From Edaphochlamys debaryana (taxonomy: Eukaryota; Chlorophyta; Chlorophyceae; Chlamydomonadales): a stretch of 64,000 nt of DNA. This document shows positions 23,862-35,235 of the stretch, piece after piece. The notes below the pieces were generated by a model. The model saw only the letters and a program-made list of their open reading frames with translations. It was not told where the DNA came from and made no database searches. The translations under genes and the position numbers were made by a program. Where the stretch lies: the NCBI GenBank assembly GCA_016858145.1, contig JAEHOE010000044.1, positions 746,501 through 810,500 on the forward strand, in the 5' to 3' direction. Each line of letters opens with the position of its first letter. Position 1 is the first letter of the stretch.

Positions 23862-24115
23862 CTTTGCTAAATGCTGCCTTCTGGTGGGAAACGGACGCCG
23901 AAAGAACCTCCGAACTCCCTGGGGGTCTCACAACCTTAAGCTGTGGCCGCGAGAGGTGCCGTGCGCACTGGCGCCGCCATGAACAGCCTGTTGGCGACCA
24001 TGGCGCAGAACCCAGCATACCTCGCAGCCTTGGTCGTCTGGCCCGCCATCATCACGCCACCCTTCTCCTTCACCTGGACCTGACACCAACCACTTCAGGG
24101 TCGGCCCCCTTCTTC
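23862..24115 (+). pseudogene. Decayed duplicate of lectin-gene module
   Basis: This stretch aligns base by base with about 24480-24775: both contain GCTGTGGCCGCG, a nearby GCGCGCC/GCCGCCATG...AGCCT, and later TTCACCTGGAC...GACACCAACCACTTCAGGG. In the matching frame this copy has an in-frame TAA just before GCTGTGGCC and one extra base in the FTWTDTNHF region, so it cannot encode the same domain. Confidence 0.6.
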
Positions 24116-24120
24116 GTATC

Positions 24121-26428
24121 CGTAAGCTTCTGCCCCCCGCCGCCTCCGTCGCCCCCAAAGCCTCCGCCTCGACAACCTAGTCCACCCAGCCAGCCGCCGA
24201 AGCCCCCTGCCCCACCTTCGCCACCCTCGCCGCCCCCGCCCCGGCTCCCGCCCTCACCACAACCCCCGCCCTTACCGCCCAAGCCCGCCGAGGCCATGTC
24301 CTGCAAAGTCACATTCTGGGCTGTATCGAACCGTCAGCTGGCGGGGGCTTGGACACTCGTGCGCATCTTCAACTACCCGATGAGCTGCGCTAATAACAAC
24401 TGGGCGCTTCGAGTTCAGGCCCTGTTTGGCCCAAGTGTAGATGGGGCGCCGTTTACGTGTTCAAGCGGCATGTCAGGGTATTCCTCGAACACCTTGGGGG
24501 TTCCGTTCAACTACGCTGTGGCCGCGCAAGGCTCTGTGCGCACAGGGCGCGCCATGGACAGCCTCCGACCAGCTCAGTCCAGGGGTATCCTATCCTGTAC
24601 ACCTGTTACCCATCCGTGGCTGGTGGCGGGCGGCCTGTTGGCGTGAGGTCCAAATTCGTCCTTGCAGGTGGGGTTCCCTTATAGTCACCAGGAGCTGTGC
24701 CGCTGGTTCGAGGCCCGCCACCATCACGTCGCCCATTTCCTTCACCTGGACGGACACCAACCACTTCAGGGCAAGCACTCATGTCCGCCTGCCAGAGTTC
24801 AACTGTCCTCCGTCTCCACCTCCTTCCCCATCGCCGCTGAGCCCACCACCCCCACGCCGCCGACTCCCCCTTTGCCGCCGCCCCGGCCTCCGCCCCCAAC
24901 GCCGCCCTCACCGCCGCCGCCTCCTTCGCCTCCCCCAGGTCCCCGCCGCCGCCTCCATCGCCGCCTCCCTCGCCGCCTCCCAACTCCCCACCGCCTCTTC
25001 CCTCGCCACCTCCCAGGTCCCCACCGCCTCCCCCCTCGCCGCCTCCCAGGCCCCCGCCGCCTCCCTCGCCGCCTCCCAGGTCCCCACCGCCTCCTCCCTC
25101 GCCACCTCCCTCGCCGCCTCCCAGGTCCCCACCGCCTCCTCCCTCACCGCCACCTAAGCCCCCCCCGCCTCCGCCCTCACCGCCGCCCTCGTCTCCTCCC
25201 CGGCCTCCCTCGCCTCCGCCCTCACCGCCGCCCTCGCCTCCTCCCCGGCCTCCCTCGCCTCCGCCCTCACCGCCGCCCTCGCCTCCTCCCCGGCCTCCCT
25301 CGCCTCCGCCCTCACCGCCGCCCTCGCCTCCTCCCCGGCCCCCCCCGCCTCCGCCCTCACCGCCGCCCTCGCCTCCTCCCCGGCCCCCCCCCGCCTCCGC
25401 CCTCGCCACCACCCTCACCCCCTCCCGTTCCCCCACCGCCAACGCCCTCACCACCTCCCAGGCCCCCCCCACCCCCCAGTCCGAGTCCTCCTCTTCCCTC
25501 ACCGTCATCTGTTGTTGGTGAGATTGCTTGTGCAGGCGATGCCGTCGTGTTGCAGAGCCTCTCAACCCGGGCCTCAAATCCTGCAACATCAGCTTCCGTG
25601 TGTGTTCCAATGACTTGGTCGCAGTGTCTTGCTCCAACGCCATCATACATGTCCGACAGCTTCCCGCCAGAGGTAACCGTCACGGACGCGCCCCCCTTCG
25701 AAGACGGCGGCCTCGCATCGTGCGGCGCAAACCCCATCACCAGCTTGGACTGGAGCAGGAACAACGGGCTCAACATGCTGTCTATTACGTACGGCAGCGG
25801 TGCGGCACAGCGCCACGGCAGCCGCGCCTCCACCAGCAGCGACGGCGGCTTCACGCTGGGCCCCAACGAGTTCATTGTCGACATCAATATGCGGCGGATT
25901 ACGTCAACGGCTTCAAGGTCACCACCAGCATGGGCCGCTCTCGGTACGGGGGGGCCGCTGCGGAGCCCTGGAGTGCCACCCTGGCCATTTGGCCGCCCAC
26001 GACCGAGTGCCAGTCGAGGCTGCCGGGGTCGAGGCCCGTGTTGCAGTACGTGGGAGGGAACGCAGGCTCGGAGGTCATCCGCCTAATCAAGTTTGCATGG
26101 GACTGCCAGGTTCCAAATGAGTCAGGAGGAATGAAGGAGGCTACAAGGGGATACTTTGCTGCCTGCAATGGGCTTAAGGCACCCACTGCTCCTACGTTGC
26201 ATGTTCCAGGTCCTTGCACGCCCAACCCCTGCTCCACCTGGGACGACTCTTCTGTGGAGCCTGCTTGCACGGCCACGGGCTCCGACAGCTACACTTGCAC
26301 GTCGGGAACCACGGGTGAGAGCAATGCGCGTGAGGTCGACGTGCCCCATGGTAGCTCCGCAGTGCTCGCCTTAAGTGGACAAGGCACGAGCCCCCAAGGT
26401 TGGGCACGCCTGACGCACGGCTGCCAGA
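24121..26428 (+). pseudogene. Jacalin-like lectin with PPSPP hinge, probably disrupted
   Basis: Recognisable parts lie in order: a Pro-rich run (24132-24290), a module containing VTFWAVSNRQ and NYAVAAQGS (24300-24590), its continuation SFTWTDTNHFRAST (about 24725-24785), a long Pro/Ser hinge (24835-25505), a Cys-bearing segment (25510-25720), and a jacalin-like fold (about 25720-26110) with SLDWSRNNGLNMLSITYG, FTLGPNEFIVDI and DYVNGFKVTTSMGRSRYGG. An EGF-like Cys-rich piece follows (26212-26315). Jacalin-like domains bind carbohydrate, and PPSPP hinges are typical of volvocine extracellular matrix proteins, so a matrix lectin is the inferred ancestor. The frame shifts between NYAVAAQGS and FTWTDTN, twice or more in the C-rich hinge, and again at about 25893-25900 inside the jacalin fold. 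I could not remove these with plausible introns, so it is a pseudogene, a sequence with homopolymer errors, or a gene with unusual introns. Confidence 0.55.
24835..25505 (+). repeat. Pro/Ser-rich (PPSPP) hinge with 45-bp tandem units
   Basis: CCT/CCG/CCC and TCG/TCA codons dominate. Between about 25190 and 25400 a 45-bp unit (CGGCCTCCCTCGCCTCCGCC...) recurs four times or so. The PPSPP reading moves between frames along the block, coinciding with variable-length C runs. Confidence 0.85.
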
Positions 26429-26542
26429 GGCCTTGATCCGCCTACCTTGCATGGCCGCTCTGTGAGGTCACCCCTTTCCCAGACCTCAGCCTCACCTTTC
26501 CATCCCGTCTCACGCGCATGCTGCCTGCCCCTTGCCCCTTCC

Positions 26543-26703
26543 TATTCCGGCTACATCGCGTATGCGGCCAGCAACTGGGTCGGCGGCAGCGGCGGCGCTT
26601 GGGACAGCGGCGGCCTGGCCCCCGCCAAGGCGGCGTGCGACGCCGACCCCCTGTGCACCCACTTCAACAATCTTGGCTATACCACCCAGGGAGGTATAAA
26701 TTG
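26543..26703 (+). pseudogene. Lectin-gene exon fragment, Cys-rich PAN/EGF-like (left copy)
   Basis: It reads YSGYIAYAASNWVGG, then KAACDADPLCTHFNNLGY, a short Cys-containing segment of the kind seen in algal extracellular proteins. It follows the EGF-like piece at 26212-26315 on the same strand and may be the next exon of the lectin gene. Reading is cut at 26703, where the sequence GGCCCAGTAATGCGGCTG begins. Confidence 0.5.
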
Positions 26704-26916
26704 GCCCAGTAATGCGGCTGACCGCACACAACCCGTCCCTCAAGATAATTCGACTATGTCGGCTTTTCGCACGAGGTCCCTTTGGCGCGCCCGCACGCAG
26801 GCTTGGCGGCGGCGGGGCGACGGACGACGCACGGGGCGAAACACACACGAACACGCGTGTCCTCCTCCTTCTTTGTCCTGCCACGCCCCGGAGACCCGCA
26901 GCAGCAGCCCGCACCG

Positions 26917-27045
26917 CAGCAGCCAGAAAACTGGGCTTTGCCGTGCGGACAAAACCTCCGCACGGTTCAGCCCAAAAATTGGGCTCTGGCGTGCGGAACC
27001 CTCTCCCGCACGCGAAAGCCCGGAAAATGGGCTTTCGCATGCGGG
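26917..27045 (+). repeat. Cluster of nested short palindromes (left arm)
   Basis: Four or more inverted repeats follow one another: AGCCAGAAAACTGGGCT (about 26919-26936), CCGTGCGGA/TCCGCACGG (26941-26949 and 26957-26965), AGCCCAAAAATTGGGCT (26969-26985), and a long hairpin with 17-base arms CCCGCACGCGAAAGCCC / GGGCTTTCGCATGCGGG (27005-27045, one mismatch). A mirrored set is in the right arm at about 34890-35020. Confidence 0.85.
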
Positions 27046-28739
27046 AGCTGGTTACCCCGCAAGACCGCCAGGCAGACCACCAAAAGCTAAAACAATTAGC
27101 CCCCGTGCTTAAGCGACTATGCTGCACGAGCGTTTGCGCAAACAGCGCCCGGTGAGGATGCTTTCGCACGCCCAAACCTGACGCGAACGGTGGTGCTTCT
27201 CTGCTTTATGGTGGGCACACATATGACTAGCAAGCAGCGGGGAGACAGCAGGCACGAACGCAGGCACGACGACATTGTCGATAGCGGACCGGCCTACGCA
27301 GCGCAGCTGGGCCTGCTGTTGGCTGCTTCCTGCAGTCTCCGCAGCTATCCCACGCTGAGGAGTCCAGCTGCCAAGACTCGTTGGCCCTCTTCAGTGGTCT
27401 TCAGTGCTGGCAATCCAGCCGCGCGCTGCTGGCCTGGGCCCAACACACAGCCTGGAGCCTTTTTGCAGCTCTTGGGACGGCTGTTACTGTGCTTTGAATG
27501 GGTTGGGGCTCACCTGGGTGCTCAGAGGTCGCTGCTGTACCGCAGCTCTGCGCCGTTTCACGTTGACGTCACAGAGCTGCCAAAGCTCCTTGCTGTCAGT
27601 GCTAAGCATGGAGATCATGAGGCCCTTGCCCTCTCCGCTGCATGCTGCGCCAGCTGTTGTTGTCAACTACATGCTTAACGCGCTGAGCCCAACGCTCAGG
27701 CGACCGCACTGCTTCGCCACCATCACCACAAGTGATCAGCGTTGTCTCTATCAACCTCGCATAGCCGTAGGCGCTGCGCTGCGACAGACAATTGCATGGA
27801 GGTCGCGCTGCAGCGCTATCCTGTACGCACTGGAGTTTTTCAACACCTTCTGTCTGTACAGGACGTTGGCGTGGAGCGGGCGAGCGGCTCGCAGCGGGCG
27901 GCCTGCCGGGGCCTTTCTCGCCCTTCCGCACCTCGGCGTCCCCCCTTCGCCCCGCGGTCCTTCCCCACTTGCAGTTCGTCGCTGCCTGCCGCTTGTGAGG
28001 TCACACAGTCAGAGTGTGGCACTCGCTGGACGGCTGCCAGGGCAGCTCCAGCGACCGTATCGCTTGCCAGTGGACACGTGCAGCACGGTGCGGTGTTCAG
28101 GGTACGGGGGCATGCTGCGCGACCGAATGGGTGCACCACCCTGCTAAGACTCTGCCTTCCAGCCAACTCCCAGGAAGAGAAGCCCATGACCAGCTGTCAA
28201 AGCCCTGAAGCAGCTGGCCGGGAAGGTGCGGCTCCGAGTGCGGCGCAGCTGGCCCTGAGTGCGTGGGGCTCTTTCCGATAACCTACTGAGACGGCTGATC
28301 CGCATCTGCCCTCCCTCCGGCCCGATCCTGTCCTGCAGCAGACCTCGATGCTAACACAGTCACAGTTGAGACTTGGATGTGTAGGCGTTATGCTTCTGAT
28401 GTCGTTGGTGGCCGCAAGGCAGCGGCGGCAGCTCTGCTGGGGGCGGGTGGGCGACACGACCGGCTTTGGTCCCTGTCCTCTGCAGGTCGCATCCCAGCCT
28501 ACCCCTGTCATGGCTCGGAGGCAGGGGAGTGCTGACGCGTCGGTGGGCTTACTAAAATCAGTGGCCCCTTTGGCGTGATGGGGCAGGGCATGGGGGCCGG
28601 AGAGGCATGCACATCCATGCGGGTTCGGGGCGGGCAGGTTCGGGGTCGGGTACTCGGGTTCGGGACGGGCGGCTGTGCACCTGTCCACCCCCGAGTCCCG
28701 GTCCCCTGCACCTTTCATCCCTACCCGCCCTACAGAGGC

Positions 28740-30470
28740 TTGGATGGGGCGGTAGCGCTGCTGGTGACGAGGTAGGCTTGGCGAGATCACTGGCCTTTGG
28801 GAAGAGGCAAGGCCAGGGCGTCAAGACCTGTGGACACCCACCGGGGATGGTGGGGCGGGCGGCCGTGCCCCTGTCCTCCCTTGGGCCCCGGTCCCCTGCA
28901 CCTTTCATCCCTACCCGCCCTACAGAGGCTTGGATGGGGCGGTAGCGCTGCTGGTGACGAGGTAGGCTTGGCGAGATCACTGGCCTTTGGGAAGAGGCAA
29001 GGCCAGGGCGTCAAGACCTGTGGACACCCACCGGGGATGGTGGGGCGGGCGGCCGTGCCCCTGTCCTCCCTCGGGCCCCGGTCCCCTGTAGGCCGCATAC
29101 CTTCCTGCCCCGTTCACAGCTTGCATGCTTGGGGATGCGCGCCCGTGCGGCTGTGGGCTTGGCGAGATAATTGGTGTTGAGCAGGTCGTGGGGGCCAGTG
29201 GGGTGCACCCGCGGGGGCTGCGGCGGGAACCTGTGCACTTGTCCTCCCTTCGCCCCCGGTCCCCTGCAGGACGCATCCCTCCCACTCTGGCGCGGATCGG
29301 AGGAGGGGACAGCGTTGCTTGTGAGTTGAAGGGCTTGGCGAGATCATGGTTTGGGAGCAGTCGAGGTCAAGACATGGAAACCCTTGCGGCAAACGACCAG
29401 GGGCGATGGTTCGTTTGGTTGTGCTCCCGCTCGCCCTCGGCCTCTGGTCGGCTGCGGGATGCAATCACTGCCCGCCCGTGCACAGCTTGTATGTTGTGGG
29501 ATGCGTGTCTGTGTGGCGGTGGGCTTGGCGTGGGCCCTCGGAGATTGTCGTGTACAGAGGATGAGGGCCCTAGGGGCACAGCCCCTCTGGTGTGTGACGG
29601 GGCTGCAGGCTGTGCCCTTGTCCTTCCTCGGGCCCCGGTCCCCTGCAGGGTGCAACCCTTCCACCTGTCTACGGCTCGGATGGTTGCTGGTGCGGCTTTG
29701 GGCTTGGCGAGATGATTGGTGCCTAGAAGGTAGGGCGTTGGGGCCGGTGGGGCACACGCACGGGGCGGCGGTGTGGCGAGCCGCTTTGCACTCGTCCTCC
29801 CTCGGGCCCCGGTCCCCTGTAGGCCGCATACCTTCCTGCCCCGTTCACTGTTTGCATGCTTGGGGATGCGCGCCCGTGCGGCTGTGGGCTTGGCGAGATA
29901 ATTGGTGTTGAGCAGGTCGTGGGGGCCAGAGAGGTGCACCCGCGGGGGCTGCGGCGGGAACCTGTGCACTTGTCCTCCCTTCGCCCCCGGTCCCCTGCAG
30001 GACGCATCCCTCCCACTCTGGCGCGGATCGGAGGAGGGGACAGCGTTGCTTGTGAGTTGTAGGGCTTGGCGAGATCATGGTTCTTGGGAGGAGTCGAGGG
30101 CAAGACATGGAAACCCTTGCGGCAAACGACCAGGGGCGATGGTTCGTTTGGTTGTGCGTCCGTCCTCCCTCGGCCTCTGGTCGGCTGCGGGATGCAATCA
30201 CTGCCCGCCCGTGCACAGCTCGGACGCTGTGGGATGCGTGTTTGTGAGCTTGTGAGCTTGGCGAGACCATTGCCCTCGGAGGTTGTCGTGGATAGAGCAT
30301 GCGGGCCCGAGGGGCACACAAACTACCGTAGGGTGTGACGGGGCTTCAGGCTGTGTTCCGGTCCTCCCTAGGGCCCCTCGATCTCAGCTCGTGGGGGGCA
30401 GGAGTAGTGTTTGTGCGGCTGTGGGCTTGGCGAGATGATGGGCCACTCACAGAAGCGGGCGGCTATCCCG
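28740..30470 (+). repeat. Array of ~170-192-bp satellite-like units (left)
   Basis: The landmark GGCTTGGCGAGAT or a close variant recurs at 28775, 28965, 29156, 29332, 29522, 29701, 29887, 30063, 30255 and 30424, spaced 169-192 bp. Most units also contain CCCCGGTCCCCTG(C/T)AGG followed by a variable 60-80 bp. Adjacent units vary from almost identical (28790-28970 against 28980-29160) to moderately diverged. Unit lengths are not all multiples of three, so the long ORFs here are not convincing genes. Confidence 0.85.
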
Positions 30471-31547
30471 AATGGTAGATTGGTGGTACAGGAGTCTCCA
30501 GGCATCCCGGCATTCATGTATTATTATTATGCACACGGCAGTAGAATGATGAGGGGGTATGAGGGGAATGAAAGTCTGTCACGTGTCCGCCGAACCCCTC
30601 CCCTTCCCGAGGTGCCGTGACCATTGCATCTATTGCCCTCCACAACGCACCAGGCAAGAATCCAGGATTCCTCAGATATTCGAGGCCGAGCCAGCCGGGA
30701 TGGGGGATGCAGGATGCAACAGGAACGCAAGGCCGAGAAGGGCTAAGGCCCGCTGCCGGCGTGCCTTAGGGGAAGCACGGTGACTTGCAGGACCCCAGCC
30801 GCCGGAATGCGGGGAGGCGTTGCAGGAAGACGTGGGGCTCCGTTCCTCCGTTGGGCGTGAGGGCGGCTTGCGGTCCAGCCGTAGGATAAGGTAATGTGGG
30901 GCTGCAAAGGGCGTGGGATGCTTGCAATCAGCCATTGGTGAAGCCCCGCGCCTGTCCCAACAAGTGGAACGGCCTTGATGAGAGGTGCTTACTTGCGCTT
31001 GGCAAGAAGGAAACGGGTCTTAGGCGTTGTTGCTGTGTTTGCGCTGCCTTGCCCCTCTGCACTACCGTGGCCAAGCAACTAAGCGTAATGGAATAGCGTC
31101 CTTGCACCTCGCCCAGAGGGTTGCCCGCACTCCCGTGCCCAAGGCAGCTACAACTCCTGAGATAACCCAAGCTCCAAGAACCAGACACGAGCACCCAGTG
31201 GGGGAGGCCGCTGGCAACCTGGCCGTCCCCTGCACCTGGGCTGGGGTGCCTGGTCGTCTACGTCCTGCTTGGGCCTGCCTTTGCTCGGGCACGTCTGATG
31301 CTCAAGCAGCCAGAGTATGGACGACCGCACCGGCATGATCCCTACTCCAGGCTATATATGGGTGATTACACGGCCCTAGGGAGGACCGGAGGAGGGAGGA
31401 CAGAATCCCCAGCAACCGGCACATCGTGGCCTGCGGTTGAGCTCCACCACCACCAGTCCTTTGCCCGCGCCAACAGAGCTCCTATCCCCAAAACGTCGTG
31501 CTCAAAGTGACAGGGGTGCGTAATGCATCCGCCCTGCAGGGGCGCGG
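30377..31547. other. Spacer between inverted-repeat arms
   Basis: About 1.17 kb not shared between the arms, apart from one further array landmark at 30424. No recognisable coding domain, RNA gene or terminal repeat was seen. A short AT-rich patch (TATTATTATTAT) lies at about 30519-30530. Confidence 0.6.
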
Positions 31548-31599
31548 GGCCCTAGGTGAGGACCGGAACACAGCCTGAAGCCCCGTCACACCCTCGTTT

Positions 31600-33250
31600 G
31601 TGTGCCCCTCGGGCCCGCATGCTCTATCCACGACAACCTCCGAGGGCAATGGTCTCGCCAAGCTCACAAGCTCACAAACACGCATCCCACATTCCCACAG
31701 CGTCCGAGCTGTGCACGGGCGGGCAGTGATTGCATCCCGCAGCCGACCAGAGGCCGAGGGAGGACGGACGCGCAACCAAACGAACCATCGCCCCAGGTCG
31801 TTTGCCGCAAGGGTTTCCATGTCTTGCCCTTGAATCCTTCCCAGAAACATGATCTCGCCAAGCCCTACAACTCACAAGCAATGCTCTCCCCTATACGAGC
31901 CGTGGCGGAGGAGACGGGGTGCGGCCTACAGGGGACCGGGGGCGACGGGAGGAAAAGTGCACAGGTACCCGCCACACCACCGCCCGTGCATGTGCCCCAC
32001 CGGCCCCAACGCCCTACCCTAGTACCATCTTGGCACCAATCATCTCGCCAAGCCCACAGCTGCACTCGCACGAATACCCAGGCATGCTATGGAGGGGGCG
32101 GGAAGGGTTGCGGTCTACAGGGGACCGGGGGCGAAGGGAGGACGAGTGCAAAGCGGCTCGCCACACCGCCGCCCCGTGCGTGTGCCCCACCGGCCCCAAC
32201 GCCCTACCTTCTAGGCATCAATCATCTCGCCAAGCCCAAAGCCGCACCAGCAACCATCCGAGCCGTAGACAGGTGGAAGGGTTGCACCCTGCAGGGGACC
32301 GGGGCCCGAGGAAGGACAAGGGCACAGCCTGCAGCCCCGTCACACACCAGAGGGGCCGTGCCCCTAGGGCCCTCATCCTCTGTACACGACAATCTCCGAG
32401 GGCCCACGCCAAGCCCACCGCCACACAGACACGCATCCCACAGCGTCCGAGCTGTGCACGGGCGGGCAGTGATTGCATCCCGCAGCCGACCAGAGGCCGA
32501 GGGAGGACGGACGCGCAACCAAACGAACCATCGCCCCTGGTCGTTTGCCGCAAGGGTTTCCATGTCTTGACCTCGACTCCTCCCAAGAACCATGATCTCG
32601 CCAAGCCCTTCAACTCACAAGCAACGCTGTCCCCTCCTCCGATCCGCGCCAGAGTGGGAGGGATGCGTCCTGCAGGGGACCGGGGGCGAAGGGAGGACAA
32701 GTGCACAGGTTCCCGCCGCAGCCCCCGCGGGTGCACCCCACTGGCCCCCACGACCTGCTCAACACCAATTATCTCGCCAAGCCCACAGCCGCACGGGCGC
32801 GCATCCCCAAGCATGCAAGCTGTGAACGGGGCAGGAAGGTATGCGGCCTACAGGGGACCGGGCCCCGAGGGAGGACAGGGGCACGGCCGCCCGCCCCACC
32901 ATCCCCGGTGGGTGTCCACAGGTCTTGACGCCCTGGCCTTGCCTCTTCCCAAAGGCCAGTGATCTCGCCAAGCCTACCTCGTCACCAGCAGCGCTACCGC
33001 CCCATCTAAGCCTCTGTAGGGCGGGTAGGGATGAAAGGTGCAGGGGACCGGGGCCCAAGGGAGGACAGGGGCACGGCCGCCCGCCCCACCATCCCCGGTG
33101 GGTGTCCACAGGTCTTGACGCCCTGGCCTTGCCTCTTCCCAAAGGCCAGTGATCTCGCCAAGCCTACCTCGTCACCAGCAGCGCTACCGCCCCATCCAAG
33201 CCTCTGTAGGGCGGGTAGGGATGAAAGGTGCAGGGGACCGGGACTCGGGG
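31600..33250 (-). repeat. Array of ~170-192-bp satellite-like units (right)
   Basis: The same unit type in opposite orientation (landmark ATCTCGCCAAGCC at about 31651, 31853, 32042, 32223, variant 32405, then 32595, 32770, 32960, 33150). The two outermost units and the innermost match the left array in order; those between 31855 and 32220 do not. Confidence 0.85.
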
Positions 33251-34889
33251 GTGGACAGGTGCACAGCCGCCCGTCCCGAACCCGAGTACCCGACCCCGAA
33301 CCTGCCCGCCCCAAACCCGCATGGATGTGCATGCCTCTCCGGCCCCCATGCCCTGCCCCATCACGCCAAAGGGGCCACTGATTTTAGTAAGCCCACCGAC
33401 GCGTCAGCACTCCCCTGCCTCCGAGCCGTGACAGGGGTAGGCTGGGATGCGACCTGCAGAGGACAGGGACCAAAGCCGGTCGTGTCGCCCACCCGCCCCC
33501 AGCAGAGCTGCCGCCGCTGCCTTGCGGCCACCAACGACATCAGAAGCATAACGCCTACACATCCAAGTCTCAACTGTGACTGTGTTAGCATCGAGGTCTG
33601 CTGCAGGACAGGATCGGGCCGGAGGGAGGGCAGATGCGGATCAGCCGTCTCAGTAGGTTATCGGAAAGAGCCCCACGCACTCAGGGCCAGCTGCGCCGCA
33701 CTCGGAGCCGCGCCTTCCCAGCCAGCTGCTTCAGGGCTTTGACAGCTGGTCATGGGCTTCTCTTCCTGGGAGTTGGCTGGAAGGTAGAGTCTTAGCAGGG
33801 TGGTGCACCCATTCGGTCGCGCAGCATGCCCCCGTACCCTGAACACCGCACCGTGCTGCACGTGTCCACTGGCAAGCGATACGGTCGCTGGAGCTGCCCT
33901 GGCAGCCGTCCAGCGAGTGCCACACTCTGACTGTGTGACCTCACAAGCGGCAGGCAGCGACGAACTGCAAGTGGGGAAGGACCGCGGGGCGAAGGGGGGA
34001 CGCCGAGGTGCGGAAGGGCGAGAAAGGCCCCGGCAGGCCGCCCGCTGCGAGCCGCTCGCCCGCTCCACGCCAACGTCCTGTACAGACAGAAGGTGTTGAA
34101 AAACACCAGTGCGTACAGGATAGCGCTGCAGCGCGACCTCCAAGCAATTGTCTGTCGCAGCGCAGCGCCTACGGCTATGCGAGGTTGACAGAGACAACGC
34201 TGATCACTTGTGGTGATGGTGGCGAAGCAGTGCGGTCGCCTGAGCGTTGGGCTCAGCGCGTTAAGCATGTAGTTGACAACAACAGCTGGCGCAGCATGCA
34301 GCGGAGAGGGCAAGGGCCTCGTGATCTCCATGCTTAGCACTGACAGCAAGGAGCTTTGGCAGCTCTGTGACGTCAACGTGAAACGGCGCAGAGCTGCGGT
34401 ACAGCAGCGACCTCTGAGCACCCAGGTGAGCCCCAACCCATTCAAAGCACAGTAACAGCCGTCCCAAGAGCTGCAAAAAGGCTCCAGGCTGTGTGTTGGG
34501 CCCAGGCCAGCAGCGCGCGGCTGGATGCCAGCACTGAAGACCACTGAAGAGGGCCAACGAGTCTTGGCAGCTGGACTCCTCAGCGTGGGATAGCTGCGGA
34601 GACTGCAGGAAGCAGCCAACAGCAGGCCCAGCTGCGCTGCGTAGGCCGGTCCGCTATCGACAATGTCGTCGTGCCTGCGTTCGTGCCTGCTGTCTCCCCG
34701 CTGCTTGCTAGTCATATGTGTGCCCACCATAAAGCAGAGAAGCACCACCGTTCGCGTCAGGTTTGGGCGTGCGAAAGCATCCTCACCGGGCGCTGTTTGC
34801 GCAAACGCTCGTGCAGCATAGTCGCTTAAGCACGGGGGCTAATTGTTTTAGCTTTTGGTGGTCTGCCTGGCGGTCTTGCGGGGTAACCA

Positions 34890-35020
34890 GCTCCCGCATG
34901 CGAAAGCCCATTTTCCGGGCTTTCGCGTGCGGGAGAGGGTTCCGCACGCCAGAGCCCAATTTTTGGGCTGAACCGTGCGGAGGTTTTGTCCGCACGGCAA
35001 AGCCCAGTTTTCTGGCTGCT
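34890..35020 (-). repeat. Cluster of nested short palindromes (right arm)
   Basis: Inverted copy of the hairpin cluster at 26917-27045, with stems and loops preserved. Confidence 0.85.
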
Positions 35021-35235
35021 GCGGTGCGGGCTGCTGCTGCGGGTCTCCGGGGCGTGGCAGGACAAAGAAGGAGGAGGACACGCGTGTTCGTGTGTGTTTC
35101 GCCCCGTGCGTCGTCCGTCGCCCCGCCGCCGCCAAGCCTGCGTGCGGGCGCGCCAAAGGGACCTCGTGCGAAAAGCCGACATAGTCGACTTATCTTAAGG
35201 GACGGGTTGTGTGCGGTCAGCCGCATTACTGGGCC

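Larger units (their letters stand above)
26404..30376 (+). repeat. Left arm of large inverted repeat
   Basis: This segment is the near-identical reverse complement of 31548-35534. The match starts at GCACGCCTGACGCACGG (26404) and ends near the CCTAGGGCC at 30376. The outer 2.4 kb is very well conserved, with scattered single-base differences and a one-base indel (CAATCC at about 27409-27416 against CATCC in the other arm). The inner part is an array of related units whose order differs between arms. Outer to inner it carries a copied exon of the neighbouring lectin gene (26543-26703), a hairpin cluster (26917-27045), about 1.2 kb of unrecognised sequence, and the array. The arms include host-gene sequence on both outer sides, so this is an inverted duplication and not simply a transposon with short terminal repeats. 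Confidence 0.9.

Noticed and set aside
24606..25646. Minus-strand Gly/Glu-rich ORF ([10 protein letters not shown])
   Set aside because: Antisense of the PPSPP hinge; Gly/Glu reading is simply the complement of Pro/Ser codons.
27190..27678. 162-codon ORF in the left arm, with a 318-codon counterpart (33792-34748, minus) in the right arm
   Set aside because: The two copies differ in length because of a one-base indel (CAATCC against CATCC), the translation shows no domain, and other frames are equally open. Not supported as a gene.
31602..32962. Long ORFs (over 320 codons) through the right-arm satellite array
   Set aside because: Unit lengths of 169-192 bp are mostly not multiples of three, so units are read in different frames; the ORFs reflect stop-poor GC-rich repeats.
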